Source: Deinococcus sp.
Lineage (GTDB): Bacteria; Deinococcota; Deinococci; Deinococcales; Deinococcaceae
Reading direction: 5' to 3'
NCBI GenBank assembly: GCA_030524065.1
Contig: JAUNHF010000073.1
Span: 1 to 7,960, forward strand
Length of the DNA stretch: 7,960 nt
Of the stretch, positions 1-7,635 are shown piece after piece (the stretch's first letter is position 1; each line of letters begins with the position of its first letter). The translations under genes were made by a program, and so were the position numbers. The notes under the pieces were generated by a model. It searched no databases and was not told the DNA's origin. It was given only the letters and a program-made list of their open reading frames with translations.

Positions 1-447
1 AACGCTTCAGACGGCGCCGCAGCCACAATCAAATCGGGTGGCAAGCTGGAGCTGAACATTCCCGACGGCGAAGGCGGCAGCATCGAGAAAGTCATTGACT
101 ATGGCGTGATCCTCGACTTCTTTGAACCCACCGTGGCTCCCGACGGCACCATCACTCTGCGGGTGCGCGGTCAGGTCAACGACCTCGTAAACGAGGATGC
201 CATTACTCCGGGTGCCCTGCCTTACCTCCTGCGCTTTACCAACTCGGAAGCGCAAACCCGCATCTCCTTCAAGTCGGGCCAAACGGTACTGCTGTCGGGC
301 CTGATGGGCACCACCGAAAGCTCCAGCAAAGCAGGGTTGCCCTTCTTGTCTATGATTCCGGGCGTCGGCGCCCTGGCTGGCAACCAGTCCACCAGCCGCG
401 ACTCTACCCAGATGCTGTTTGTGATCACTGGCGACATCATCGAGTAA
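1..447 (+). CDS. pilQ: Type IV pilus-type secretin (PilQ-like), C-terminal 148 residues
   Basis: Only the 3' end is present; the reading frame is open from base 1 to the TAA at 445-447. Visible residues match the C-terminal secretin beta-barrel: a GVILDFFEPTVAPDGTITL stretch (about residues 34-52), which is the usual hydrophobic strand followed by a DG turn, and near the end PFLSMIPGVGALAG followed by QMLFVITGDII, the membrane-lip and last-strand region. Secretins form the outer-membrane ring through which type IV pili extend and, in naturally competent bacteria, DNA enters. A position directly upstream of aroC is where I recall the Deinococcus PilQ-like secretin. The symbol rests on family resemblance plus that context; another type II/IV secretin paralog cannot be excluded without the N-terminal domains. 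The gene ends in its own terminator, so it is probably the last gene of its operon. Confidence 0.85.
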   Translation, partial: NASDGAAATIKSGGKLELNIPDGEGGSIEKVIDYGVILDFFEPTVAPDGTITLRVRGQVNDLVNEDAITPGALPYLLRFTNSEAQTRISFKSGQTVLLSGLMGTTESSSKAGLPFLSMIPGVGALAGNQSTSRDSTQMLFVITGDIIE

Positions 448-475
448 AGCCGTTCTCTTTTGCCGCACGCCCCCG

Positions 476-494
476 GCCCCCGGCTGGGGGCTTT
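476..494 (+). terminator. Intrinsic terminator after the secretin gene
   Basis: GCCCCC (476-481), loop GGCT, GGGGGC (486-491), followed by TTT. The 6-bp all-GC stem lies 28 bases after the secretin stop codon. The T-run is short, so termination may be partial. It separates the secretin transcript from aroC. Confidence 0.6.
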
Positions 495-526
495 GGCATA
501 TTCGGTACGCTGCATATCTGGTGCGT

Positions 527-532
527 TACAGT
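527..532 (+). promoter_or_regulatory. -10 box of a near-leaderless aroC promoter
   Basis: TACAGT ends 5 bases before the aroC ATG at 538, which would place the transcription start at or next to the start codon. No Shine-Dalgarno sequence precedes that ATG. No convincing -35 was found; TTCGGT at 501-506 would need a 20-base spacer. The call rests on the TANNNT pattern and on the same arrangement at comF, hsp20 and miaA. Confidence 0.45.
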
Positions 533-537
533 GCGCT

Positions 538-1689
<1,152 letters not shown>

Positions 1690-1723
1690 AGGAAAAGCAA
1701 GGTGGCGAAAGTGGGAGACGCCC

Positions 1724-2164
1724 TTAGCCCCGGTGGTACGGCTCCCCCGCGCTGATGGTGCTGGCGCGGTACAGCGCTTCCAGCAGCACCACCATCGCCA
1801 GGTCGTGCGGCAGGGTCAGCTCCCCAAAGCTCCACAGCCGGGCGGCCTGGGCGCGGAGGGCGTCTGTGTGGCCGTCCGGCCCGCCAATGGCAAAGGCCAG
1901 TTCGCCGGTGCCACCTACCGCCTGGGCGTCCAGCCACCCGCTGAGGCCCTCGGAGCTGAACTCGGTGCCGCGTGGGTCCAGCAGCACCAGCGGAGCCCGG
2001 CCCGCCGCCCGGAGGACTGCCTCGCTTTCGGCCTGCTGGGTCTTGCCGCTGACCCGCGCGACCTGAACTTTGTGGTAGCGGCGCAGCCTCTTTTCGTACT
2101 CGTCCCAGCCCAGCTGGGCATACCTCAGCCGGGGCTCTCCTACCGTAATCAGGTGCAGACGCAT
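1724..2164 (-). CDS. rlmH: 23S rRNA (pseudouridine1915-N3)-methyltransferase RlmH
   Basis: 146 residues, slightly shorter than the E. coli protein (155). RlmH methylates pseudouridine 1915 in helix 69 of 23S rRNA on the 70S ribosome, using S-adenosylmethionine. It is a minimal SPOUT-fold enzyme. Visible hallmarks are the N-terminal strand MRLHLITVGE, the acidic-basic helix DEYEKRL (21-27), the cofactor loop FAIGGPDGH (91-99), the knot segment LPHDLAMVVLLEALYRA (118-134) and the C-terminal PYHRG, where the family normally ends. The ATG at 2164 gives the canonical N-terminus. The gene is convergent with aroC (34-base gap) and divergent from comF (23-base gap), so it is probably transcribed alone. 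A minus-strand TAGCGT (2182 to 2177) lies 12 bases before the ATG and could be its -10. Confidence 0.95.
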   Translation of the reverse strand: MRLHLITVGEPRLRYAQLGWDEYEKRLRRYHKVQVARVSGKTQQAESEAVLRAAGRAPLVLLDPRGTEFSSEGLSGWLDAQAVGGTGELAFAIGGPDGHTDALRAQAARLWSFGELTLPHDLAMVVLLEALYRASTISAGEPYHRG

Positions 2165-2175
2165 GGGCTACAGGC

Positions 2176-2182
2176 TACGCTA
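2176..2182. promoter_or_regulatory. Overlapping divergent -10 boxes between rlmH and comF
   Basis: TACGCTA reads TACGCT on the plus strand, ending 6 bases before the comF ATG, and TAGCGT on the minus strand, 12 bases before the rlmH ATG. The whole gap is only 23 bases, so -35 elements would lie inside the coding regions; none is obvious. The plus-strand call is the stronger one because its spacing fits a leaderless transcript. Confidence 0.4.
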
Positions 2183-2187
2183 GAGCC

Positions 2188-2844
2188 ATGCCTGACTTTC
2201 CAGACTGGCAGCGAACCCTGGCCGGGTGGCTGCGGTTGACCCTGCCCCGCGCCTGCCCCGGCTGCGGCGGACAGCTGGGCACCGAGCCGGGCCTGTGCAG
2301 GCACTGCCGCGCCGCGCTGCGGCCACAGCTGGAGCGGCATTCGTCTCTGTCGCCCGGTACCGAGCCGCATCTGGTCAGCCTGGGCCGTTATCAGGGGCCG
2401 GTGCGGCGGGCGGTGCGAGCACTGAAATACGCCCAGGCGCGGGAGGTGGCCGGGGTGCTGGGGCCAGCGCTGGCCTCGGCGGTGCCCACAGACTGGCCGG
2501 TGGTCGGCGTGGTGCCGGTGCCGCTGCACCCATCCCGCGAGCGAGAGCGCGGATTTAATCAGGCGGGCCTGCTGGCCGCCGCCCTGGCTGACGCGCTGGA
2601 CGTGCCTTACGCCCCCGCTGCCCTGCGCCGTGAGCGCCGCACCCAGCAACAGGCCAAGCTGCGCGGTGAGGAGCGCCGGCAGAACGTGGCCGGAGCCTTC
2701 AGCGCCGACGCTTCGCAGCTCTCGGAAGGGGCCATTTTGCTGGTCGACGACGTGCTGACCACCGGCAACACCCTGCTGGCCTGCCGCGAGGCGCTGCGGG
2801 CGCAGGGAGTCACGGAGTTTTATTACGCGGTGGCCGCGCACTGA
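2188..2844 (+). CDS. comF: ComF family phosphoribosyltransferase-like protein
   Basis: 218 residues, a usual length. ComF proteins are required for natural transformation in several bacteria, where they act in the cytoplasm on incoming single-stranded DNA; the exact activity is not settled. The N-terminus carries a zinc-finger-like set of four cysteines at 23, 26, 37 and 40 (CPGC and CRHC). The middle has the conserved VPVPLHPSRERERGFNQA segment (109-126). The C-terminal half is a type I phosphoribosyltransferase fold with the PRPP-binding motif ILLVDDVLTTGNT (183-195). The start follows a -10-like box by 6 bases with no Shine-Dalgarno sequence. It is divergent from rlmH and convergent with the DUF1684 gene (8-base gap). 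A competence role fits the nearby secretin, but that is inference from family and context. Confidence 0.93.
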   Translation: MPDFPDWQRTLAGWLRLTLPRACPGCGGQLGTEPGLCRHCRAALRPQLERHSSLSPGTEPHLVSLGRYQGPVRRAVRALKYAQAREVAGVLGPALASAVPTDWPVVGVVPVPLHPSRERERGFNQAGLLAAALADALDVPYAPAALRRERRTQQQAKLRGEERRQNVAGAFSADASQLSEGAILLVDDVLTTGNTLLACREALRAQGVTEFYYAVAAH

Positions 2845-2852
2845 GCCCGGCC

Positions 2853-3401
2853 CTAGGGCAAGCGTTCGCCCACCCGCACCGCCGCGCTCAACCAGTGCTC
2901 TGACGGCGGCAGCGGGCAGCTGAAGCCCTCGCCGTAAGCGCAGCTGGGGTGGTAGGCCCGGTTAAAGTCCAGCTGCGCGGTCACGCTCTCACCCGCCCAG
3001 GTCAGCGGCACGTCCAGGTAGCGGCCCAGGCCGTAGGTTTCCTGCCCACTGGTGGCGTCACGAAAAGGAAGGAACGCCTGCAAGGGACGCTCCTCACCCA
3101 GCGGCGTGTAGAGGGTCAGCGTGACTGCCCCGGCCTGCGGCAGTTCAGGCGTGACCTGCCCAAAAGCCCCCCACCACTTCACGCCGCCGCCTGTGGCTGG
3201 AAACGCCACCTCGGCCGGAAAGTGGCCCAGGCGCAGGACCGGCAGGGTCCAGGCCCAAGCGGGGTCGGGCGCGTAGTGACTCAGGCCGCCAAAACTTTCC
3301 AGCGCCGCGCCCCGCAGTGGCCCGCGCCCCTCACGGAAGGCCCGCTCGCGTGCCTCGCGCCAAGCCTGCAACTCCGCAGCGTAGGCCTGGGCTCCGCTCA
3401 C
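2853..3401 (-). CDS. DUF1684 family protein
   Basis: 182 residues. The function of DUF1684 is not established. The C-terminal half shows the family's conserved stretch: FRDATSGQETYGLGRYLDVP (113-132), LDFNRAYHPSCAYGEGFSCP (144-163), then PLPPSEHWL and a terminal VGERLP. Two cysteines (154 and 162) lie in this region. The N-terminus is a charged helix (LQAWREARERAFREGRG) and no signal peptide is seen, so the protein is probably cytoplasmic. The GTG start at 3401 is the first available start after an in-frame upstream stop, and GAGG sits 7 bases before it. It follows the S4 gene by 13 bases, making it the third gene of the hsp20-S4 unit, and converges on comF. Family assignment is confident; a biochemical role cannot be given from the sequence. 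Confidence 0.85.
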   Translation of the reverse strand: MSGAQAYAAELQAWREARERAFREGRGPLRGAALESFGGLSHYAPDPAWAWTLPVLRLGHFPAEVAFPATGGGVKWWGAFGQVTPELPQAGAVTLTLYTPLGEERPLQAFLPFRDATSGQETYGLGRYLDVPLTWAGESVTAQLDFNRAYHPSCAYGEGFSCPLPPSEHWLSAAVRVGERLP

Positions 3402-3414
3402 CGGAGAGCCTCGC

Positions 3415-3642
3415 TCACCATTTCACCTCCACGCGTTCGCCGTAAATTTCCACCATGTCGCCGCGCTTCACCTTGCGGCGACGGCGGGTTTCCACCTCAC
3501 CGTTGAGGCGCACCTCGCCGCCCTGAATGCGGAATTTGGCCTCGCCGCCCGTTTCGACCAGACCGGCAATCTTCAAAAAGTCCTGTAGGTCCATGCTCTC
3601 TTGCTCGCCGTACTCGCGGGGGCCGCGGATGTCTTCATTCAT
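3415..3642 (-). CDS. Small S4-domain RNA-binding protein
   Basis: 75 residues. From about residue 18 it matches the stand-alone S4 domain of the YbcJ/YaaA type: LQDFLKIAGLVETGGEAKF (19-37), then GEVRLNGEVETRRRRKVKRGD (42-62) and a short final strand ending VEVKW. The S4 fold binds structured RNA through its basic face; the RRRRKVKR patch (53-60) would supply it. The RNA target is unknown. The ATG at 3642 overlaps the hsp20 stop as ATGA and is preceded by AAGGAG with 7-base spacing, so it is favoured over Met17. The 16 extra N-terminal residues are acidic and not obviously part of the fold. The overlap implies translational coupling to hsp20, and DUF1684 follows 13 bases later. Heat-shock-associated S4 proteins such as Hsp15 are a precedent for pairing an S4 domain with stress response, but this short form is a different subfamily. 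Confidence 0.88.
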   Translation of the reverse strand: MNEDIRGPREYGEQESMDLQDFLKIAGLVETGGEAKFRIQGGEVRLNGEVETRRRRKVKRGDMVEIYGERVEVKW

Positions 3643-4097
3643 TGCTGTTCTCCTTGTTCCGGCCCGCCCTGCTGCGCCTGCTCGCCTGTGCCAAGCTCAC
3701 GGTAGGCCGCGTCAATGGTGGGGTGAAGCTTGGTAAAGCACACCCGCAGCACGCCCGCTTCCAGGCTGGCTTCGCCGCTGCCGGGCACCACGGCTTCGGG
3801 AAACACCAGCGTACGCGAGAATGCGCCGCCCCGCCGCTCGGACAGCAGCAAGCGGCCCGCGCCCGGCGGCAACCTGGTGCGCGCCCCCGCCACGGTCAGG
3901 CGGTCGCCGTCCTCTTCCATCTCCAGGCTTCCGGCTTCTACAGCTGGCACGTCCAGCAGCAGGGTCAGGTGCGAGCCGCTGTCCAGCCAGTCGGCCGCCG
4001 GGACAAAGCCGCGGGCCTCACCCTGCCCCAGCAGGCCCTCGGCTTCTTCGCGCACGGTCATCAGCTGCTGCAACCTCGCCAGGGTCGGTTCGTTCAT
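3639..4097 (-). CDS. Hsp20/alpha-crystallin-type small heat-shock protein
   Basis: 152 residues. Small heat-shock proteins hold unfolding proteins in a refoldable state without ATP. The alpha-crystallin domain spans about residues 30-124: FVPAADWLDSGSHLTLLLDVP (31-51, first strands), DRLTVAGAR (65-73), ERRGGAFSRTLVFPEAV (87-103, the usual E-R-x-x-G-x-F-x-R segment) and ASLEAGVLRVCFTK (110-123, the A-x-x-x-x-G-V-L hallmark). The N-terminal arm is short and the C-terminal tail is rich in Gln, Gly and Glu. The I-x-I/V motif that normally docks dimers into larger oligomers is not seen in that tail, so assembly may differ from classical members. It is first in a minus-strand unit, overlapping the S4 gene by 4 bases. 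The start lies 6 bases after a -10-like box and has no Shine-Dalgarno sequence. No CIRCE-type operator was noticed. Confidence 0.85.
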   Translation of the reverse strand: MNEPTLARLQQLMTVREEAEGLLGQGEARGFVPAADWLDSGSHLTLLLDVPAVEAGSLEMEEDGDRLTVAGARTRLPPGAGRLLLSERRGGAFSRTLVFPEAVVPGSGEASLEAGVLRVCFTKLHPTIDAAYRELGTGEQAQQGGPEQGEQQ

Positions 4098-4103
4098 GGG
4101 GTT

Positions 4104-4132
4104 ACGCTAGCGCATCTTCGCCGCGCTGCCAG
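4104..4132 (-). promoter_or_regulatory. Leaderless promoter of the hsp20-S4-DUF1684 unit
   Basis: On the minus strand CTGGCA (4132 to 4127) is a fair -35, followed after 17 bases by TAGCGT (4109 to 4104), a -10 box ending 6 bases before the hsp20 ATG. This is the best-formed promoter in the window. It overlaps the miaA promoter region head to head. Confidence 0.5.
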
Positions 4133-4140
4133 TGGCCCGG

Positions 4141-4146
4141 TACACT
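4141..4146 (+). promoter_or_regulatory. -10 box of a near-leaderless miaA promoter
   Basis: TACACT ends 5 bases before the GTG at 4152. No Shine-Dalgarno sequence is present. A weak -35 (TTCGCC, 4117-4122) would have an 18-base spacer. The same TACACT hexamer occurs at 7555-7560 upstream of typA. Confidence 0.45.
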
Positions 4147-4151
4147 GGGGC

Positions 4152-5063
4152 GTGATACCTGCCGCGCCCACCCTGCCTATCCTGACGGCCCCTACCGCTG
4201 CGGGCAAATCGGCGCTGGCGCTGGCACTGGCGCAGGAATACGCCCTGGAAATCATCAGCGCCGACGCCTTTACGGTGTACCGGGGGCTGGATATCGGCAC
4301 GGCCAAGCCCAGCCGGGCGGAGCGCGCGCAGGTGCCGCATCACCTGATAGACGTTGCAGCCGTCACCGAACCCTACGACGTGGCCCGCTGGGTGACGGGC
4401 GCCGAAGCGGCCGCCGCCGAGATTCTGGCGCGGGGCGGCCGCCCGCTGGTGGTGGGCGGCACCGGCTTTTATCTCAGGGCGCTCACCCACGGCCTGCCGC
4501 TGGCGCCCGCCGCCGACCCCGCCGTGCGCGCCGAGATAGAAGCCGAGCTGGCAGAGCGGGGCCTGGATGCCCTGCTGGACGAGATAGGCCGGGTTCGACC
4601 AGACCAGCTGCCGCGCATGGAGCGCAACCCACGCCGGGCTGTGCGGGCGCTGGAAGTGTACCGCCGCACCGGGCGTTTTCCGGCCGATTTCGGCTGGCGG
4701 GCGCCACGCTTCGCCGCGCAGGTCTTTGCCTTTAGCCCGCCGCTGCCAGAGCTGGAACGCCGCATCGAGCAGCGCACCCATGAGTTGCTGCATGCCGGCT
4801 GGCCCGAAGAAGCGCAGTGGCTGGCAGGGCAGGTGCCGCCTGGCACGCAGCCCCTGCCGACCGCCTGGCAGGCCCTGGGCTACCGTGAGGCGCTGGCCGC
4901 CGAGCAGGGCAAGCTGAGTTTGGAGGAGGCCGCGCAGCAGATTGCGCAGGCCACCCGGCGCTACGCCAAGCGGCAACGCACCTTTATCCGCACGCAGCTG
5001 GGCGCCGAGCTGCTCCCCCCGCCAGAAGCCGAGCTGGCTCTGCGCCGCTGGCTGGACGGCTGA
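4152..5063 (+). CDS. miaA: tRNA dimethylallyltransferase
   Basis: 303 residues from the GTG, typical of the family. MiaA transfers the dimethylallyl group of DMAPP to N6 of adenosine 37 in tRNAs reading codons that begin with U, the step before MiaB thiomethylation, and so supports accurate translation. Motifs in order: P-loop APTAAGKS (13-20; the common form begins with Gly), ISADAFTVYRGLDIGTAKPS (35-54), VGGTGFYLRAL (101-111), RNPRRAVRALEVYRRTG (158-174) and the C-terminal hallmark QATRRYAKRQRTFIR (266-280). In the second motif the residues after the catalytic Asp read AFT rather than the frequent S-x-Q, a mild divergence. The frame is open far upstream (from 3642), but GTG 4152 is chosen because the P-loop normally begins about 10 residues in and a -10 box lies 5 bases before it. 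It is divergent from hsp20 with a 54-base gap and probably monocistronic. Confidence 0.95.
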   Translation: MIPAAPTLPILTAPTAAGKSALALALAQEYALEIISADAFTVYRGLDIGTAKPSRAERAQVPHHLIDVAAVTEPYDVARWVTGAEAAAAEILARGGRPLVVGGTGFYLRALTHGLPLAPAADPAVRAEIEAELAERGLDALLDEIGRVRPDQLPRMERNPRRAVRALEVYRRTGRFPADFGWRAPRFAAQVFAFSPPLPELERRIEQRTHELLHAGWPEEAQWLAGQVPPGTQPLPTAWQALGYREALAAEQGKLSLEEAAQQIAQATRRYAKRQRTFIRTQLGAELLPPPEAELALRRWLDG

Positions 5064-5103
5064 CCGCTGAGCGGGCACTTGTGTGCCGTGCGCCCGTCAG
5101 CGG
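5064..5103 (+). terminator. Hairpin directly after miaA, possible terminator
   Basis: CCGCTGA (5064-5070) pairs with TCAGCGG (5097-5103). Inside, GGG and CAC pair with GTG and CCC across small internal loops, giving about 13 base pairs. Alternatively GGCAC-TTGT-GTGCC forms a local hairpin. It begins immediately after the stop codon. There is no T-run, so it may be a 3'-end stabilising structure or a weak terminator rather than a true intrinsic one. Confidence 0.35.
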
Positions 5104-5166
5104 CACGGCGAACCCTGAGATACATGAAAGTGGCTTCTTTTACGTGGCCCGGCGCCCAAGCAGCGC

Positions 5167-5172
5167 TAGACT
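5167..5172 (+). promoter_or_regulatory. Candidate -10 box for glgC
   Basis: TAGACT is the best TANNNT hexamer between miaA and glgC. The nearest -35-like sequence, TTTTAC at 5138-5143, has a 23-base spacer, too long for a standard promoter, so the assignment is tentative. It would give a leader of roughly 110 bases. Confidence 0.3.
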
Positions 5173-5178
5173 GAAACC

Positions 5179-5287
5179 AGACACAGCACGGTAAAGCAGC
5201 GAAGCGATGGTCCCCCAGGGGGCCACCCACAGACCACCGTAGACCGGCAAGCACCCCACTGAGCCGGCGAAAGGATGTCTCTAGGAT
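5179..5287 (+). promoter_or_regulatory. Structured 5' leader of glgC
   Basis: The leader has three visible pairings. ACGGT (5188-5192) with ACCGT (5236-5240) would close a domain. TGGTCCC (5208-5214) with GGGGCCA (5219-5225) forms a 7-bp hairpin with loop CCAG inside it. CCGGC (5244-5248) with GCCGG (5263-5267) forms a hairpin just before the ribosome-binding site AAAGGA (5270-5275), which is 12 bases from the ATG. Its C-rich loop (CACCCCAC) could pair with the nearby G-run. I do not recognise a known riboswitch class. The helices are seen by eye only; no folding or covariation was computed. Confidence 0.3.
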
Positions 5288-6538
5288 ATGAAACCACGTG
5301 TACTCGGAATGATTCTGGCTGGCGGGCAGGGCTCGCGCCTGGCCCCACTCACCTCGCTGCGCTCCAAGCCCTCGGTGCCGTTTGCCAGCAAATACCGCAT
5401 CATTGATTTTGCGATCAACAACCTGATCAACTCAGGCATCTTCTCGGTGTACGTGCTTACGCAGTACAAGGCCCAGAGCCTGACCGAGCATATTTCTCGC
5501 GGCTGGCGCTTCGGCACCTTCTTGCCCGACTACTTCATCACGGTGGTTCCCGCGCAGATGACCCTGTACGAGGAGCTGGGCGCCGCGTGGTACCGGGGCA
5601 CCGCCGACGCTGTGTATCAGAACCTGAACCTGGTCCGCGACTTTGACGCCGACTATGTGGCGATTCTGAGCGGCGACCACATCTACAAGATGAACCTGGA
5701 AGACATGCTGCAAAAGCACATTGAGTCCAAAGCCGACATCTCGATTGCCGCCTACCCGATGCCACGCAGCGAAGCGCACCGCTTTGGGGTCATAGGCGTG
5801 GACGACGCCGGGCGCATTCAGGAATTTATGGAAAAGCCCGCCGACCCTCCTGGCATGCCCGAAAACCCCGAAATGGCACTGACCAGCATGGGCAACTACA
5901 TTTTCAGCCGCAAGGCGTTGATGGAACTGCTGGACACTTCGATCAACGACACCGACCAGGGCTTCGACTTCGGGCAGGACGTGATTCCGCACGCGCTGCG
6001 CAGCGACTACCACGTGCAGGCCTACGACTTTCACCAAAATCCCATTCCCGGTCAGGAGCTCCCCAACACCTACTGGCGCGACGTGGGCACCATTGACGCC
6101 TACTTTGAAGCGAGCATGGACCTGGTGTCGGTCAAGCCAGATTTCGGGCTGTACAACCCCAAATGGCCGCTGCGGACCAGCAGCGAATTCAGCCCACCGG
6201 CCAAGTTCGTGCACGAGTCCGAAGGCCGCAAAGGTCAGGCCTTCAATACCATCCTGGCCGGGGGCGTGATCATTTCGGGCGGCACGGTGCGCGACTCGGT
6301 GCTGAGCCGTGACGTGCGGGTCAACTCCTACTCGCTGGTCGAGCAGTGCGTGCTGTTTGATGGGGTGGAAGTGGGCCGGGGCGCTCAGCTCAGGCGCGTG
6401 ATTGTGGACAAAGAGGTGTGCATTCCTCCCAACATGCGAATCGGCTACGACCACGAAGAAGACCGCGCCCGTGGCTTTACGGTCAGCGAAGGCGGCGTGG
6501 TGGTGGTGCCCAAGGGCTACCAGTTCAGCCGCACCTGA
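5288..6538 (+). CDS. glgC: Glucose-1-phosphate adenylyltransferase (ADP-glucose pyrophosphorylase)
   Basis: 416 residues, a normal length. GlgC makes ADP-glucose from ATP and glucose-1-phosphate, the committed and normally allosterically controlled step of bacterial glycogen synthesis. Motifs: nucleotide-binding [12 protein letters not shown] (11-22), [19 protein letters not shown] (27-45), [12 protein letters not shown] (101-112), GDHIYKMN (129-136, catalytic Asp130), FMEKPADPP (180-188, Lys183 in the sugar-phosphate site) and [18 protein letters not shown] (262-279). From about residue 320 the C-terminal left-handed beta-helix follows, ending [18 protein letters not shown]. The position equivalent to E. 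coli Lys39, which contributes to fructose-1,6-bisphosphate activation, is Leu24 here by my manual alignment. The ATG at 5288 is first in the frame and begins the conserved strand. The DUF1028 gene follows 28 bases later on the same strand. Confidence 0.96.
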   Translation: MKPRVLGMILAGGQGSRLAPLTSLRSKPSVPFASKYRIIDFAINNLINSGIFSVYVLTQYKAQSLTEHISRGWRFGTFLPDYFITVVPAQMTLYEELGAAWYRGTADAVYQNLNLVRDFDADYVAILSGDHIYKMNLEDMLQKHIESKADISIAAYPMPRSEAHRFGVIGVDDAGRIQEFMEKPADPPGMPENPEMALTSMGNYIFSRKALMELLDTSINDTDQGFDFGQDVIPHALRSDYHVQAYDFHQNPIPGQELPNTYWRDVGTIDAYFEASMDLVSVKPDFGLYNPKWPLRTSSEFSPPAKFVHESEGRKGQAFNTILAGGVIISGGTVRDSVLSRDVRVNSYSLVEQCVLFDGVEVGRGAQLRRVIVDKEVCIPPNMRIGYDHEEDRARGFTVSEGGVVVVPKGYQFSRT

Positions 6539-6553
6539 ACCCTCACTCTGCAC

Positions 6554-6559
6554 AGGAGG
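6554..6559 (+). promoter_or_regulatory. Strong ribosome-binding site of the DUF1028 gene
   Basis: AGGAGG lies 7 bases before the ATG at 6567 and fixes that start over the longer open frame beginning at 6402. It contrasts with the leaderless genes of this window and suggests the gene is translated from a longer glgC transcript. Confidence 0.75.
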
Positions 6560-6566
6560 CAAGACA

Positions 6567-7424
<858 letters not shown>

Positions 7425-7554
7425 AATCCTGAAAAAGCTGACGGCCACGCCATAAGGGCGCAGAGTTGGCGTAGCCACGGCAAAAGCGCCGCGCCGCTGC
7501 TGCGAACAGGCCACAGCTGACGTTCCACTTACCCGCCGCCGCCCGGCAGTCTGA

Positions 7555-7560
7555 TACACT
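7555..7560 (+). promoter_or_regulatory. Candidate -10 box for the typA leader transcript
   Basis: TACACT, identical to the miaA -10. A weak -35 candidate, CTTACC (7528-7533), has a 21-base spacer. If used, transcription would start near 7567, just upstream of the terminator stem, giving either a terminated RNA of about 70 bases or a typA leader of about 170 bases. Confidence 0.35.
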
Positions 7561-7568
7561 GTCAGGCT

Positions 7569-7592
7569 GTGTGGCCCGCCTTTCCGACCTGA
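7569..7592 (+). CDS. Possible leaderless 7-codon leader peptide (MWPAFPT)
   Basis: GTG (7569-7571) lies 8 bases after the TACACT box and opens a 7-codon frame ending in TGA (7590-7592). The codons from TGG to CCG run across the terminator's 5' arm. This is listed only because its position could matter for attenuation. A frame this short can easily occur by chance and there is no independent evidence of translation. Confidence 0.12.
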   Translation: MWPAFPT

Positions 7593-7635
7593 GCCAACAT
7601 CAGAGGCCAGCTTCCTGGAACAGGCGGGCTTTTTT
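7574..7635 (+). terminator. Strong intrinsic terminator or attenuator upstream of typA
   Basis: GCCCGCCT plus TTCC (7574-7585) pairs with GGAA plus AGGCGGGC (7617-7629), with a single bulged C at 7621, giving 12 base pairs. Six T follow at 7630-7635. The 31-base loop can form small inner hairpins (CCAG-CTTC-CTGG at 7607-7618; CTGA with TCAG at 7589-7603). It could end the glgC-DUF1028 transcript, but it sits 150 bases after that stop codon and just downstream of a promoter-like box, so it may instead be a typA attenuator or the end of a small RNA. Confidence 0.8.

Noticed and set aside
1704..1722. GGCG...CGCC inverted repeat between aroC and rlmH
   Set aside because: A 4-bp stem with an 11-base loop and no proper T-tract. 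The convergent genes may share a terminator, but this is not convincing.
2845..2859. GCCC...GGGC hairpin / palindrome GCCCTAGGGC between comF and the DUF1684 gene
   Set aside because: The stem is only 4 base pairs with no T-run on either strand. It is too weak to call a bidirectional terminator.
3642..4151. Upstream extension of the miaA frame, giving a 473-residue protein
   Set aside because: The extension runs antisense through hsp20 and has no MiaA homology. The GTG at 4152 places the P-loop at the expected distance from the N-terminus.
4107..5078. Minus-strand open frame opposite miaA
   Set aside because: It covers miaA exactly, is rich in Gly/Arg/Gln without motifs, and is explained as a shadow frame.
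5179..5287. Cyclic-di-GMP (GEMM-I) riboswitch before glgC
   Set aside because: Considered because of GGTAAAGC and GCGAAGC fragments, but the conserved core and the tetraloop-receptor layout do not line up.
7436..7522. Direct repeat AGCTGACG at 7436-7443 and 7515-7522 as an operator or attachment site
   Set aside because: Only 8 bases, with no symmetry, no integrase or mobile gene nearby, and spacing not typical of an operator pair. Likely chance.
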